Part shown: piece by piece, positions 1 to 9,116 of the stretch | How positions within the stretch are numbered: position 1 is the stretch's first letter | How the letters are laid out: each line of letters starts with the position of its first letter | Assembly: GCA_963833505.1 (NCBI GenBank) | Contig: CAWHYG010000007.1 | Location: 2,046,001 to 2,110,000, forward strand | Direction: 5' to 3' | From: CAWHYG01 sp963833505 | GTDB taxonomy: Bacteria > Eisenbacteria > RBG-16-71-46 > CAIMUX01 | Length of the DNA: 64,000 nt | Made by a program: the position numbers and the translations under genes | Notes under the pieces: model-generated | The model's database searches: none | The model's input: the letters and a program-made list of their open reading frames with translations, nothing else | What the model was told of the DNA's origin: nothing

Positions 1-1
1 G

Positions 2-1120
2 CGGGTCCTTTCCCCCGATTTCGTGCTGATTCCGATCGTCGTCGGCCGGCTCACTCCTGAGTCGATCGTCTCGATCGGCCACGCCCTGGCCGATCTCTGG
101 AACGACAATACGGTGCTGATCGCATCGTCCGACTTCACGCACTATGGGCCGAACTTCGACTACATCCCGTTTTCGAGCGACGTGCCGGAGCACCTGCGCA
201 AGCTCGACCTGGGCGCAGCCGTCCGCATCGAACGGATGGACCTGCCCGGTTTCACCTCCTATCGCGATTCGACCGGTGCGACGATCTGCGGGGCCGAGCC
301 GATCCGGATCCTGCTCGAGGCGGCCCAGGGACGCCGGTTGACCGGCAAGATGATCGATTACTACCGCTCGGGCGACCTGACGGGCGACTTCGAAAACTCC
401 GTGAGCTACTGCTCGATCGCGTTCTTCCCCGAGAGCACCGGCCGCCGCAAGGGGATCGATCACCATCACTCGGGCGACATGAGCGGTGAAAACTCCGTGA
501 GCTACAACTCGGTTGCGTTCACTCCCCAGAGCCCTGTCCACCGCGACCTGAACGCTGCGGAGCAGACCGCGCTTCTGCGCCTCGCGCGGACGACCGTGCA
601 GGCTCTGGTGAACCGCCGGCCGCTCCCGTCCGCGCATCTTCCGGCGGAAACTGCGGCGGACAGCCCGCTTCGCGAAGAACGGGGCGTTTTCGTGACCCTG
701 ACCGATAGCTCTGGAGCGCTCCGCGGCTGCATCGGCAGCATCGTGGCGGATCGCCCGCTCTACAACGGCGTCATCCAGAACGCGGTCTCGGCCGCCATTC
801 GCGATCCACGTTTTCCGCCGGTCCAGGCCGATGAAGAGCCCACCCTCGAGATCGAGATCTCGGTTCTGACTCCGCTCCGTCCGGTGAACGGCCCGCAGGA
901 CATCGTCATCGGGCGCGACGGCGTGGTGCTGGAGAAGGACGGGTATCGGTCGGTCTTCCTGCCTCAGGTGGCGCCGGAGCAGGGCTGGGACGTTGCGACC
1001 ATGCTGTCCCACCTCGCTCTCAAAGCCGGGCTGGGCCCGAACGACTGGAAATCGGGAGCGACCTTCGAGACCTTCCAGGCGCAGGTCTTTCGGGAGCAGC
1101 GCCCGAGCAGCGCCCGGTAG
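2..1120 (+). CDS. Memo-like / AMMECR1 fusion protein (5' end outside window)
   Basis: The reading frame is open to the left edge of the window, so the N-terminus is missing. The first ~130 residues match the C-terminal part of Memo-family proteins (ASSDFTHYGP, then a CGAEPI segment). The last ~190 residues match AMMECR1 (GVFVTLTDSSGALRGCIGS, FPPVQADE, the VLPQV-like FLPQVAPEQGWD). In many bacteria and archaea Memo (AmmeMemoRadiSam system protein B) and AMMECR1 (protein A) are encoded with a radical SAM partner; none is seen downstream here. The biochemical role of the family is unsettled. Between the two domains a ~84-bp segment encoding the end of the Memo domain is repeated (352-435 and 454-536, offset 102 bp), giving two similar SGDxxG(D)FENSVSY-type stretches. 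Confidence 0.85.
   Translation, partial: RVLSPDFVLIPIVVGRLTPESIVSIGHALADLWNDNTVLIASSDFTHYGPNFDYIPFSSDVPEHLRKLDLGAAVRIERMDLPGFTSYRDSTGATICGAEPIRILLEAAQGRRLTGKMIDYYRSGDLTGDFENSVSYCSIAFFPESTGRRKGIDHHHSGDMSGENSVSYNSVAFTPQSPVHRDLNAAEQTALLRLARTTVQALVNRRPLPSAHLPAETAADSPLREERGVFVTLTDSSGALRGCIGSIVADRPLYNGVIQNAVSAAIRDPRFPPVQADEEPTLEIEISVLTPLRPVNGPQDIVIGRDGVVLEKDGYRSVFLPQVAPEQGWDVATMLSHLALKAGLGPNDWKSGATFETFQAQVFREQRPSSAR
352..536 (+). repeat. tandem duplication at the Memo/AMMECR1 junction
   Basis: Two similar copies 102 bp apart (34 codons) both contain TCGGGCGAC, then GAAAACTCCGTGAGCTAC. The copies encode IDYYRSGDLTG...ENSVSYCSIAFF and IDHHHSGDMSG..ENSVSYNSVAF. The duplication keeps the frame, so it lengthens the linker without breaking the gene. 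Confidence 0.8.
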
Positions 1121-1206
1121 CCGCCCTTGAAGCCAGGACGGGCAGTGGGCGCTGGGTGCGCGGTCAGAACACACGGTGCGGCGGCCCGCCCCGGAGAGCG
1201 GCGTCC

Positions 1207-2220
1207 ATGACGCTCGGCATCTTCAGTCCGGGAAGCCCGCCGGAGCGTGAGGCTTTCGAAGCAGGGCTGGCATGGCTGCGTGCGCGGGGCTTCAAGCTGC
1301 GGATGGGAGCGACCGCCACGCCGGGCACCGGGCTTCACGCCGGTCCAGCCTCGGAGAGAGCCGCAGACCTGGTGCGCCTCCTGGAGGATCCGGAAGTCGA
1401 CGCGGTTCTCTGCGCGCGCGGCGGCTCTGGAACCCTGGGCCTTCTCCCCTTCCTGGACGACCGGATCGCGCATTCGCCCAAACCGATCATCGGCTTGAGC
1501 GACGTGACCGCGCTCCATCTCGCGCTCTACGCCCGGTCGGGCAAGCGCGGCATCTCGGCTCCAATGGTGGTTCAGCTTTCGGACGCCTCGCCCGAGTACA
1601 CGGCCTCGCACTGGCTGGACCTCGTGCGCGGGTCCGTTTCGCCGGGGCCGTTTCCGCTGCCGGAAGGGGTCCGGCTCGAAATCGCGGAGAGTCCAGTGCT
1701 ACACGAACGCGTCTCTTTCGGCGGTGCTCGCGGGGACGCCTCTCCAGGCAGCGCCCCGAGCGACGCTCCCACTTCGGCCGCGACTCGTCGCGAAGGGTCC
1801 ACTGAGCGCGCGGTACGATCGGACCGGGCCGTGGAAGGCCCGCTGTACCCGTGCAATCTCTCGCTCTTCGTCAGCCTGATCGGGACGCCCTACCTTCCGT
1901 CCTGCGACGGAGCCATCCTGGTGCTGGAAGACATCCACGAGACGCCGCAAAGCCTCGACCGGATGGGGGCGCAGATTCGCCTGTCGGGAGCGGCCGACCG
2001 GGCCGCCGGGATCGTTCTCGGCCAGTTCACCGAGTGCTTTCCGCGGAGAGATGACGTGCAGGCGGAGGAGGGCCCTCTGAGCCTGCTCGAGGCCCTCCTC
2101 GGGCTCGGCCTGCCGATCTTGACCGGATTTCCTTACGGACACGACGCCGTTTGCTGCGCGCTCCCGTTCGGGGCCCGGGTCCGACTCACGACGGAGCCGC
2201 CGGGGCTGCATTTGATCTAG
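1207..2220 (+). CDS. LD-carboxypeptidase / MccF-like peptidase (S66 family)
   Basis: Serine peptidase of family S66 (LD-carboxypeptidase LdcA and microcin-immunity MccF type). LdcA trims the terminal D-Ala from murein tetrapeptides during peptidoglycan recycling in the cytoplasm. Visible family motifs are CARGGSGTLGLLPFLD, the nucleophile loop IIGLSDVTALHLAL (Ser in GLSD), the VLEDIHE acid segment and the late FPYGHD His segment. I chose ATG 1207 because GGAGAG lies 8 bp upstream and MTLGIFSPGSPPE is the usual S66 N-terminus; the frame also opens at GTG 1156. A ~40-residue Ala/Ser/Arg-rich low-complexity insert (about residues 175-215) sits between the two halves and is unusual for the family. 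337 aa. Confidence 0.88.
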   Translation: MTLGIFSPGSPPEREAFEAGLAWLRARGFKLRMGATATPGTGLHAGPASERAADLVRLLEDPEVDAVLCARGGSGTLGLLPFLDDRIAHSPKPIIGLSDVTALHLALYARSGKRGISAPMVVQLSDASPEYTASHWLDLVRGSVSPGPFPLPEGVRLEIAESPVLHERVSFGGARGDASPGSAPSDAPTSAATRREGSTERAVRSDRAVEGPLYPCNLSLFVSLIGTPYLPSCDGAILVLEDIHETPQSLDRMGAQIRLSGAADRAAGIVLGQFTECFPRRDDVQAEEGPLSLLEALLGLGLPILTGFPYGHDAVCCALPFGARVRLTTEPPGLHLI

Positions 2221-2615
2221 GTCCAGGGCATGCCGCAGATCCTCACCGAACCGCCGGCCTGACCAGCCTCTGGGCCCTGGTAGGCCCGTTGGCTGCGCGA
2301 AGCCTCAGAAATGATGCAATTGCGACGCAAGCTACAACTGTGGAGATCGCGAAGGTCTCCCGACCCCATTCCCCGCCCGAATCCCGCGGCCCCGACCGCC
2401 CATACGCGGCGATATTGACGCTGTTGATCTCTATTTTGATTCACAAAGAGAGTCTTTAAGATTCCTCCGCCTTCAAACGAGTATCACGTGCCGGCGAGCT
2501 ACAGTCGGACGGTCACCGAACGCCTCGGCCCTCCGAACCCGCCGGTCCGTCTGCGTCCACCCCGTAGGGCGCAGGGTTGATCCCCAGGATGAACACGGTG
2601 GAGGAGGACCCGGCC
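2221..2615 (+). other. intergenic region, AT-rich patch
   Basis: Nothing coding is convincing here. 2410-2470 is clearly more AT-rich than its surroundings and probably holds the promoter of the LamG gene, but I could not choose a good -35/-10 pair. A strong Shine-Dalgarno (GGAGGAGG) ends 8 bp before ATG 2616. Confidence 0.5.
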
Positions 2616-4590
2616 ATGTTCCGAAGGTCATTATTCATGTCGGTGTACCTGTTGCTAGCGCTCGCGATCCCGGCTCTTGCAGTCAACCACACCTCCAGGA
2701 ACGCGGTCTCGGTCGGACCCGGCCACGGGATCGTGGTCCCCCGGCCGGAGACCTCGAACCCCTGCACCGGCTCCACGCTCTTCCTGAACGGGGACGGCAG
2801 CTACGAGAACGGGTTCACCTGGCAGTACGGGGGCGAGGTGGCGCCCGACTACGGCGCCCTGGCCGAGGGCTATACTGCCACCGGGTCCCTCTGCGGGCTG
2901 CAGCTTGAGCTGACCACCCTGAGCGGCTACTTCCAGAACCAGTCGCTCGACGCCTACGTCTGGGCTTCGGACGGTTATGAACCCAGCAGCGTCCTCTCCG
3001 TGACGACGGGAGTGCACATTTCGCCGCCGGGGATCTGGCCCAGCATCACCTCCCATGACATCAATACCTCGGATGCAAACGTCAACGGCGAATTCTACGT
3101 CGGCTACTGGGGCAACTGGCCGGGCCAGACCGCTGGCTGGTTCGTCGCCGGCGACACCGACGGGCCGCCGAGTCCGGTGCGCACGAACATCGCTCCCGGA
3201 ATCGGCTATCCCACCGGCTGGCAGGGCGTCTCCGCCGTCTGGGGAAACGTCTCCGCGCTCGGGATCGGGGCCTATGTCCTTTACGACCAGCTTCACTGTC
3301 TCAACGCTCCGGCCGATGGGTGGCTCCAGGTGGCGCAAACCTATACGGGCACCCCCCCCAACCCCAACCCCACCCCACCGTGCTCCTACAACTATACGAT
3401 CTCCCAGCAGTGCGGCGCTCCCTTGGATTACAGCAAGGTCGTAATGACGATCGTCTCGCCCGGGGTCAGCATCGACATGAACCTGCAATGTCCCGGCGGT
3501 GCCTGCGTCTACGACAATAAGAACGGTGATCCGGCACCGGACGTGACGACCCAGACCATCACCTGGACCTACTCGAACGGTCTCAATCCCTATCCTTACT
3601 CCAATCCGACGGTCATGAACGAACCGGTCTACTTCACGGCCATCAATCCGGGCGCGATGCCCTGCGTGTTGCAATTCCAGGCTTTCGACAACTCCAACCC
3701 CCCTCAGACCAGCACCACCCGCACCGTCATACTCGGGGGGAACACGGGCATCAACGACGGGCCCGGAGACTACCTCGAATGCGCCTACGGAACCTGCTCG
3801 CCGCCCCCCTCCGGACTGAGCGCCTGGTGGCCCATGGACGACGCCGTCCTGGGCGGCCCGACGACCCAGGAATTTGTCGCCAATCAGCCTTCGAACGTAC
3901 GCGGCGCCCCCAAGGCAGCGCTCGGCCAGTTCGGCGATTGTTATGATTTCATCAACACGACCGACTATGTCGAAACCCCGACCTCTTCCGGCGGATATGA
4001 CATCGGCACCAACGATTTTACGATCGACGCCTGGATCAGGACCGATTACGCCGGGCATGAACCCGCCCCGTCCCGGGCCATCATTGAGAAGATCTCGGGC
4101 TCTCCCTTCAAGGGTTATGTGTTTTACTTCGTGAGCGACGGGAACAATGACTATCTCTCCCTCGGCATGGACGATGGCAGCCCGACCCCGGTCTATGCCC
4201 ACAGCAATGCGCTCGACCTGACCGATCAGAAGTTTCATTTTGTCATGGTGACGGTGTCAAGGTCGGGAAAGATCCAGTTCTGGTGTGACCTCGACCAGTA
4301 CGGCAATCCGAAACAGTGCGGAACGTGGCCGTTCAGCGGCGTGACCGGATCCTTCAGCAACGCGGGCAAAGCCACGATCGGGGAAAATGCTTCCGCCGGC
4401 TACAGGCCCTTCCAGGGCGAGATCGACGAGCTGGAAATCTTCAACCGCGACCTTTCGAAGGATGTGGACTTTCCATTCGCCATGGCCGGCTTGTGGGACG
4501 GGAAATGCAAGGACGTGTCCTGCGTGCTTCGCTACGGCACCGAAGTGAACCTGAGTAACGGTCAGAAGGGTCTGAGCCCGAATGGCGTTT

Positions 4591-4598
4591 ACTTTTAC
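4591..4598. repeat. 8-bp target-site duplication, left copy
   Basis: ACTTTTAC directly abuts the left end of the insertion sequence and is repeated exactly at 5965-5972. Eight base pairs is the duplication length known for ISL3-family elements. Confidence 0.95.
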
Positions 4599-4631
4599 GG
4601 CTCTTCCGGAAACCGTGTGGCTGAATTCATT
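4599..4631. repeat. left terminal inverted repeat of the ISL3 element
   Basis: 33 bp starting GGCTCTTCCGG. It pairs with the complement of 5932-5964. The transposase stop codon (TGA, complement of 4627-4629) lies inside it. Confidence 0.9.
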
Positions 4632-5871
4632 GGGTAAACATGGTGGTGCGTGGGTGTAGATCGAGCCCCCCGCAGTGGAAGTAGATGGCCATGCAGAAGC
4701 GTTCGGGGTTGCGGAAGCCTCGCGCCATGCTCTTGACTCGCTGGATGCTGGCGTTGAGTCCCTCGGCGGCGGCGTTGGTGATGGGATGTTCGAAGTAGGT
4801 GACGATGTTGTTGTAGTGGCTCTTGATCATGCGGGCGACCTGCTTGATCGGTTGGAGCCGGCTGCGAATGGCCCAGCTATACCAGGCGCGGAAGTGGCGA
4901 TCGGCGGCACCCTGGTACTGGTAATCCCAGAAGCGCATGAACTCCTCCTTGAGGCTCCAGGCTCGGGCCGTCTTCAAGTCGCTCCGTCGAGCCAGGTGGA
5001 GGAACTGACGCCACTCACCGAGGGAGAAGGTGTCGGGGTTGCGGAGCCAGTCGTACTTCGTTCCTTTGAGCCAATCCTTGCCCTCGAGCTGAAGAGCCCG
5101 GTTCTCGCGGCGCCGAATCTTGTCGACCGCGTCCCCCAGGTGCTTGGCCACATGGAACTTGTCGAAGACGATCTTCGCTTGGCCCCGGGGAAGACTCTCG
5201 GTCACCGAACCGATGTAAGGCTCCCACATATCCATGGCCACGCCCTGGACGGCCTGCAGTTGTTCCGGCGTCTGGCTGGTCCAGAAGTCATCCAGGCTTT
5301 CCCTGCGTCGGTCCTGGCTCACAAAAAGAACACGAGGCTTCTCCAGGTCGCTGACGACGGTCACGTACTGGTGGCCGCGCCGGAAGGAGGTCTCGTCAAT
5401 TCCGAGATACGGCACGGGCTCGGCCTGGCGACGAAGGAGTCCGCGGCGGACCGATCGCTCCTGGATCCCCGCCGCTTCGTCCCAGCTCAGCCGCAGCTGT
5501 TTTCGCACGGCAGAGAGCGAGGCCTGCTTCATCCAGTCAATGGCCAGGGCTTCGAAGAGGGCGGTGAAGCGCGAACTGTCCTCAGCCCAGGGAACCTGGA
5601 TCTGCTTGACCCCGTGGGTCGGGCAGTTCAGCCGCGGAACCCGGGCATGGAGGAGGGTCTTGTACTGAAAGGTGTCAAGGTGGCGCCAGATCCGCTCCCG
5701 ATGATCATGGATGGGCGCTCGCTCCAGGCACTCCGGGCAGACCCACAGCTCCTTCGCGGGAAGCGCAACCCAGACGTGAACCTCTCCCTCGGCCAGCTTC
5801 AGCTCCACCTTCTCGACACCCCAAGGATCCATCAAGCCGAGCAGCTTGGCATACAGCGTCTTGTCGTCCAT
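4627..5871 (-). CDS. ISL3-family transposase
   Basis: 414-residue DDE transposase of full family length. The N-terminus has a zinc-ribbon-like cysteine set (CPEC ... CPTHG), followed by a helix-turn-helix region (LSAVRKQLRLSWDEAAGI). The catalytic acids are visible as the Asp in YLGIDETSF, the Asp in GVAMDMWEPY and the Glu in NAAAEGLNASIQ. The characteristic ISL3 C-terminus (YFEHPITNAAAEGLN, IQRVKSMARGFRN) is present. Translation runs from 93 bp inside the right end to within the left inverted repeat. No frameshift or stop is seen, so the enzyme should be active. It lies antisense to the gene it interrupts. Confidence 0.96.
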   Translation of the reverse strand: MDDKTLYAKLLGLMDPWGVEKVELKLAEGEVHVWVALPAKELWVCPECLERAPIHDHRERIWRHLDTFQYKTLLHARVPRLNCPTHGVKQIQVPWAEDSSRFTALFEALAIDWMKQASLSAVRKQLRLSWDEAAGIQERSVRRGLLRRQAEPVPYLGIDETSFRRGHQYVTVVSDLEKPRVLFVSQDRRRESLDDFWTSQTPEQLQAVQGVAMDMWEPYIGSVTESLPRGQAKIVFDKFHVAKHLGDAVDKIRRRENRALQLEGKDWLKGTKYDWLRNPDTFSLGEWRQFLHLARRSDLKTARAWSLKEEFMRFWDYQYQGAADRHFRAWYSWAIRSRLQPIKQVARMIKSHYNNIVTYFEHPITNAAAEGLNASIQRVKSMARGFRNPERFCMAIYFHCGGLDLHPRTTMFTQ

Positions 5872-5931
5872 GACCGGTCCTCCATCGGGCCCCCGCAGCC
5901 CGACGGAACCGTACCACCGGCCGGATCACTC

Positions 5932-5964
5932 AACAAATCCGGCCACCCGAAAGCCGGAAGCGCC
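5932..5964. repeat. right terminal inverted repeat of the ISL3 element
   Basis: Complement begins GGCGCTTCCGG and matches the left end at 23 of 33 positions. It abuts the second ACTTTTAC copy. Confidence 0.9.
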
Positions 5965-5972
5965 ACTTTTAC
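5965..5972. repeat. 8-bp target-site duplication, right copy
   Basis: ACTTTTAC, identical to 4591-4598, directly outside the right inverted repeat. Confidence 0.95.
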
Positions 5973-7010
5973 AACTACTCGGGCATCGCGTGCAATATGT
6001 ACTGGTCGGTGGTGGGGATCCCGGCCGGCGCGCCCGGAGCAGGCACGGTGGACGGACCGAACAACATCACCTGGCCGAAGATCTACAATTCTCCAATCGC
6101 GATGCCGGCCACCGGGCCCGGGGTGTTCGTTCCGCTGTCGATCCACCCGATAGCCGGCTTCAACCCCAGCAACAACGGGGCCACCGCCGGCCTCCGACTG
6201 ACGGCGTATAACGACAAAACCGGTCAGGCGTCCTCCTGCGAAGGATGGGTGGTCAACAACGGCGGCCTTACGGCCTCGAACGTCAATATCTATGCCGGCG
6301 ACGGGACCATAGGCCACGGCCCGATGGACAGCTACGGGTCCGGGGGAGCGTACGTGGAGGTTCCGCCGAACGGCTCCGCGCCGGTGGGATTCCGCATCCA
6401 GAACCGGGCGAGCACGACCGCCACCGTGAACTACTCGATCTCGGCCTCGCTGGAGGTGCCTGATTCCGTGGCCCTGAACGGAATCCACTTGAACGGCCTC
6501 CCGCCGGGGACTCCTGTGACCGGATACGTCATGCTGGCGCCTCACGACTCGACCGTGGTCTCGGTCAACGCGTCGTTCACGCGGATCAATCCGTTCGAGT
6601 TCTTCGACGTCATCATGTCGACGGACCAGGGCAAGGGCGGTCCGCTGCTCCTCAAGGCGTCGGACCTGGTCCGGTGCGCAGGGCGTGATCCATCCGGGGT
6701 GCCGCCTCTCGTGGCAGCGGGACCGGCCTCCTTCAAGTTGCGGTCGGTCTGGCCGAATCCGAGCGGCGGCGGCAGCTCGCTTCGTTTCGAGATCCCGAAT
6801 CGAGCGCGTCTGTATGTCGGGATCTACGACGCCGGCGGCCGGCTCATTCGACGTCTCGCGGATGACGTCGTCGAGCCTGGGGACCGGATCGTGGTCTGGG
6901 ACGGGCTGACCGACGCCCGCGACAAGGCCCCCGCCGGCGTCTACTTTGCCCGCGGGATCCTGGACGGCAAGGGTAAGAGCATGCAGGGAAGGATTGTCAT
7001 CCTGAGATAA
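5973..7010 (+). pseudogene. secreted LamG-domain protein, 3' part, severed by IS
   Basis: In-frame continuation of the gene at 2616-4598; the junction would read ...GVYFY then NYSGIACNMYWS. An ATG at 5997 could start a 337-residue product, but it would have no signal peptide and no obvious ribosome site, so the fragment is probably silent. The first ~200 residues are an extracellular domain I cannot name (FNPSNNGATAGLRLTAYND, VEVPPNGSAPVGFRIQN). The last ~90 residues are a FlgD-like Ig module (SVWPNPSGGGSSLRFEIP, GIYDAGGRLIRRL, PAGVYFARG) like those ending several other large exported proteins in the window. Confidence 0.88.
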
Positions 7011-7048
7011 GGCCGCTCCGCCTCCTTCTTCCACCTCCACCGCGCGAA

Positions 7049-7090
7049 AGCCCGGCGCCCCGGTTCTCCCAGAACCGGACGCGCCGGGCT
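7049..7090. terminator. hairpin terminator between convergent genes
   Basis: Arms AGCCCGGCGC and GCGCCGGGCT enclose a second perfect stem CCGGTTCT/AGAACCGG with a CCC loop. It sits between the stop of the split LamG gene and the stop of the convergent dockerin gene. There is no strong T-run on either side, so it may work bidirectionally as a stable stem or with Rho. Confidence 0.7.
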
Positions 7091-7178
7091 CGCGCTTTGC
7101 CCGATTGTCGATCTCCTACGATGCTAATCGATGCCCCCGCCCTCTTTCATGGTCGACCGGACGCGCTTCAAGGCGCGC

Positions 7179-7631
7179 CTAGTGCTGGGGCTGGTGAACC
7201 CGCGCGGGGGACGGCACGTTCGGCGGGCGCAAGGAACCGCCCCGGTTCTGTCCGCCGCCCTGGCTCGCGATGATGTTGATCACGCGCACGAGATCCAGAG
7301 CTGTGATCTTTCCGTCCTGGTCGAGATCCGCATTGTGAAACCCCTCAACGCTGAGGCGGCCGATCTGCAGAATCTCATCCACGACGGCTGTCACGTCCTG
7401 GAGGTCGACCTTGCCATCCACGTTGGCGTCCCCGGCCAGACCGATGGCAGGGCGGGCGGCTTGGAAAGCAGCGGTAAGTCCGGCCGGGGCTTTCGCCTCG
7501 ACCTTCCGGACCGGACTGGCGGAGCCATCGGCGGCTGCGGCCCTGACGCTCGCGATCGCCGGGGACAGAAGCGCGGTCCCGAGGACGAGAGCCAGACCGA
7601 GACATGGGTGCCTTTTCGCAGATCCGGCCAT
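7179..7631 (-). CDS. secreted protein with type I dockerin-like repeat pair
   Basis: 150 residues. A signal peptide (LGLALVLGTALLSPAIASVRA) precedes a short linker and two calcium-loop dockerin segments: GDANVDGKVDLQDVTAVVDEI and ADLDQDGKITALDLVRVINII. Type I dockerins bind cohesins in cellulosomes, but isolated pairs like this are common at the ends of secreted proteins in this kind of genome and need not mean a cellulosome; no cohesin is seen in the window. The two loops keep the Asp/Asn ligands, so calcium binding is likely. The gene is divergent from the thiamine operon. Confidence 0.82.
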   Translation of the reverse strand: MAGSAKRHPCLGLALVLGTALLSPAIASVRAAAADGSASPVRKVEAKAPAGLTAAFQAARPAIGLAGDANVDGKVDLQDVTAVVDEILQIGRLSVEGFHNADLDQDGKITALDLVRVINIIASQGGGQNRGGSLRPPNVPSPARVHQPQH

Positions 7632-7973
7632 GAAAGAAGACTAACAGGCTCCGGGGAGGCGCCGCAACCAGCTTCGGACCGCCGTCGCCCGAGGCACACG
7701 CGATAGGAGCCGCACGAGCTCTCCGGCCTCCGCCAGACACGGCCAGGCAAAGCGCGCGGCATGAACCAGGGCCGGACCGGCCGGCGCGGCCCGGGCAACA
7801 TCGATGGCCGAGGCCAACAACGGATCAGCCGGTGTTGCCGGAGCCATCAACGGAGAGCCCGGACGCGCCGCAACCCGACTCGCCCCCGCCTCCTTGACAG
7901 TCCGAAACCGGGCCCCTAGTCTGGAGTTGCTTCGGCCCGCTTGCACTCCGCTTTTGTCGCCAGGGAGGTCCGA
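7632..7973. other. divergent intergenic region between dockerin gene and thi operon
   Basis: No convincing gene. It holds the thi promoter at 7894-7922. The conserved CTGAGA / ACCCTT / GAACCTG core of a TPP riboswitch is not present, and the predicted 5' leader (~45 nt) is too short for one. Confidence 0.6.
7894..7922 (+). promoter_or_regulatory. sigma70-type promoter of the thi operon
   Basis: Perfect -35 TTGACA (7894-7899), 17-bp spacer, -10 TAGTCT (7917-7922). It lies 52 bp upstream of the thiO start at 7974. Confidence 0.65.
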
Positions 7974-9116
7974 ATGTCTACCGCGAGTTCGAGACCGGAC
8001 GGGATTCACCATCTCAAACTGGACGACGAGGTTCCGGCGGATCTGCTCATCATCGGCGGGGGTGTCTTCGGCCTCTCCGTGGCTTGCGAGGTTCTGGCCC
8101 GCGGGCTCTCCGTGACGCTCTTTGACGGCGATCCGCGTCTCAGCGCCACTTGGGCCGCCGCCGGCATGCTGTCCCCCTATGCCGAGCACGCCGAACGGGA
8201 TGCGATGCAGGACATGCTCCGCGCGGCGCGCGTGGCCTATCCCGCCTATGTCGCGAGGATCGAAGAGCACTCCGGCACGCGGATCGAGCTGGCGTTTCCC
8301 GGCACGATCGTGCCCGCTCTCGGACCGGGACATCAGCAGCGCCTGCAGGAGCTGGCGGGCCGCTATCAGAACTATGGCGCCTGCTCGCGCTATCTCACGC
8401 CCGACGAGGCGGCCCGGATGGAGCCCCATCTCGGTCTGGTGACCTCGGGAGCGATCCTGCTGGAAGAAGAAGGCTACGCCAATCCGCAAACCTTGCACGT
8501 GTCGCTCCTGGCCGCCTTCGATCGCCTGGGGGGCCGGTTGGTGCGGCTGCCGGTGCTGGGCCTGGTGTCGCGCCAGGGACGTGTCGTGGGCGTGGAAACC
8601 GCCGTCGGAACCGTGATGGGCGGCTGCGTCGTGAACGCCAGCGGCGCCTGGGCGGATCGCTTCCTCCTACCGGAAGACCAGGAGCGCCACCGGACCCGGC
8701 CGATCCGGGGGCAGCTCGTCCGGTTGCGCCCTCCGACCTATCGGGATGGCATCCGGCATGTGATCCAGCTTCTCGAAATCGGCTACCTGGTCCCCCGCGC
8801 CGACGGCACCGTGGTCGTCGGAGCGACCAGCGAGAACGTCGGGCCGTTTCCGGTCACGACCATGGGCGGCATCCGCTTCCTGCTCGAGACCGCGCGGAGG
8901 ATCATCCCGAGCTCCGAGACCTGGGAATTCGTGTCCGCCTCGGCCGGACTTCGTCCGATGGCAGGGGACGGCGAGCTGGTGCTGGAACCGGATTCCGCCC
9001 GGAAGGGTCTCTTCCATGGTCTCGGGCTCTATCGGCACGGGATTCTCCTGGCGCCGGTCGCGGCCACCCGGATGTGCCGCATGGTCCTTGAGTATCTGGG
9101 ACGAACGGGGCAATGA
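7974..9116 (+). CDS. thiO: glycine oxidase ThiO (FAD-dependent)
   Basis: Flavoprotein that oxidises glycine to iminoglycine (dehydroglycine), the C2-N unit used by ThiG to build the thiamine thiazole. The DAO-fold FAD site is seen in DLLIIGGGVFGLSVACEVLARG followed by an acidic strand end (LFDGD), and later WAAAGMLSPYAE. Family C-terminal signature: ASAGLRPMAGDGELVLEPD ... GLYRHGILLAPV. ATG 7974 is preceded by GGGAGG at good spacing; the frame extends to TTG 7941 but that is less likely. The stop overlaps thiS (ATGATGA), implying coupled translation. 380 aa. Confidence 0.93.
   Translation: MSTASSRPDGIHHLKLDDEVPADLLIIGGGVFGLSVACEVLARGLSVTLFDGDPRLSATWAAAGMLSPYAEHAERDAMQDMLRAARVAYPAYVARIEEHSGTRIELAFPGTIVPALGPGHQQRLQELAGRYQNYGACSRYLTPDEAARMEPHLGLVTSGAILLEEEGYANPQTLHVSLLAAFDRLGGRLVRLPVLGLVSRQGRVVGVETAVGTVMGGCVVNASGAWADRFLLPEDQERHRTRPIRGQLVRLRPPTYRDGIRHVIQLLEIGYLVPRADGTVVVGATSENVGPFPVTTMGGIRFLLETARRIIPSSETWEFVSASAGLRPMAGDGELVLEPDSARKGLFHGLGLYRHGILLAPVAATRMCRMVLEYLGRTGQ

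Larger units (their letters stand above)
2616..4637 (+). pseudogene. secreted LamG-domain protein, 5' part, interrupted by IS
   Basis: The start ATG 2616 has a perfect GGAGGAGG ribosome site and is followed by a signal peptide (MFRRSLFMSVYLLLALAIP, cleavage near ALA-V). After ~380 residues of unassigned extracellular sequence comes a LamG/concanavalin-like domain (about residues 400-617: GLSAWWPMDD, NDFTIDAWIRTD, FQGEIDELEIFNRDL). The native coding ends at 4598, inside the 8-bp target duplication; the last 12 codons and the TAA at 4635 belong to the insertion sequence. The 3' part of the same gene resumes in frame at 5973. Joined, the parts give a ~1006-residue secreted protein with a C-terminal FlgD-Ig module. 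The truncated product could still be made and exported but would lack that module. Confidence 0.9.
4599..5964. mobile_element. complete ISL3-family insertion sequence, 1366 bp
   Basis: The element is bounded by imperfect terminal inverted repeats of 33 bp (4599-4631 and the complement of 5932-5964, 23 of 33 positions identical, beginning GGCTCTTCCGG and GGCGCTTCCGG). It is flanked by identical 8-bp direct repeats ACTTTTAC and carries one full-length transposase on the minus strand. Intact ends, intact transposase and perfect target duplications indicate a recent, possibly still mobile copy. Removing the element plus one target copy joins codon TAC 4596-4598 to AAC 5973 in frame and restores the host gene. 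Confidence 0.96.

Noticed and set aside
2655..4238. Long minus-strand frame antisense to the LamG gene
   Set aside because: Composition typical of an antisense shadow; the plus strand has a signal peptide, LamG domain and ribosome site.
4675..6153. Long plus-strand open frame across the IS
   Set aside because: It is antisense to the transposase, and GC-rich genes commonly leave such frames open; no family resemblance.
7179..7631. Cellulosome component
   Set aside because: A lone dockerin-like pair without cohesin or glycoside hydrolase nearby is not enough.
7632..7973. TPP riboswitch upstream of thiO
   Set aside because: Core motifs are missing and the predicted leader is too short.
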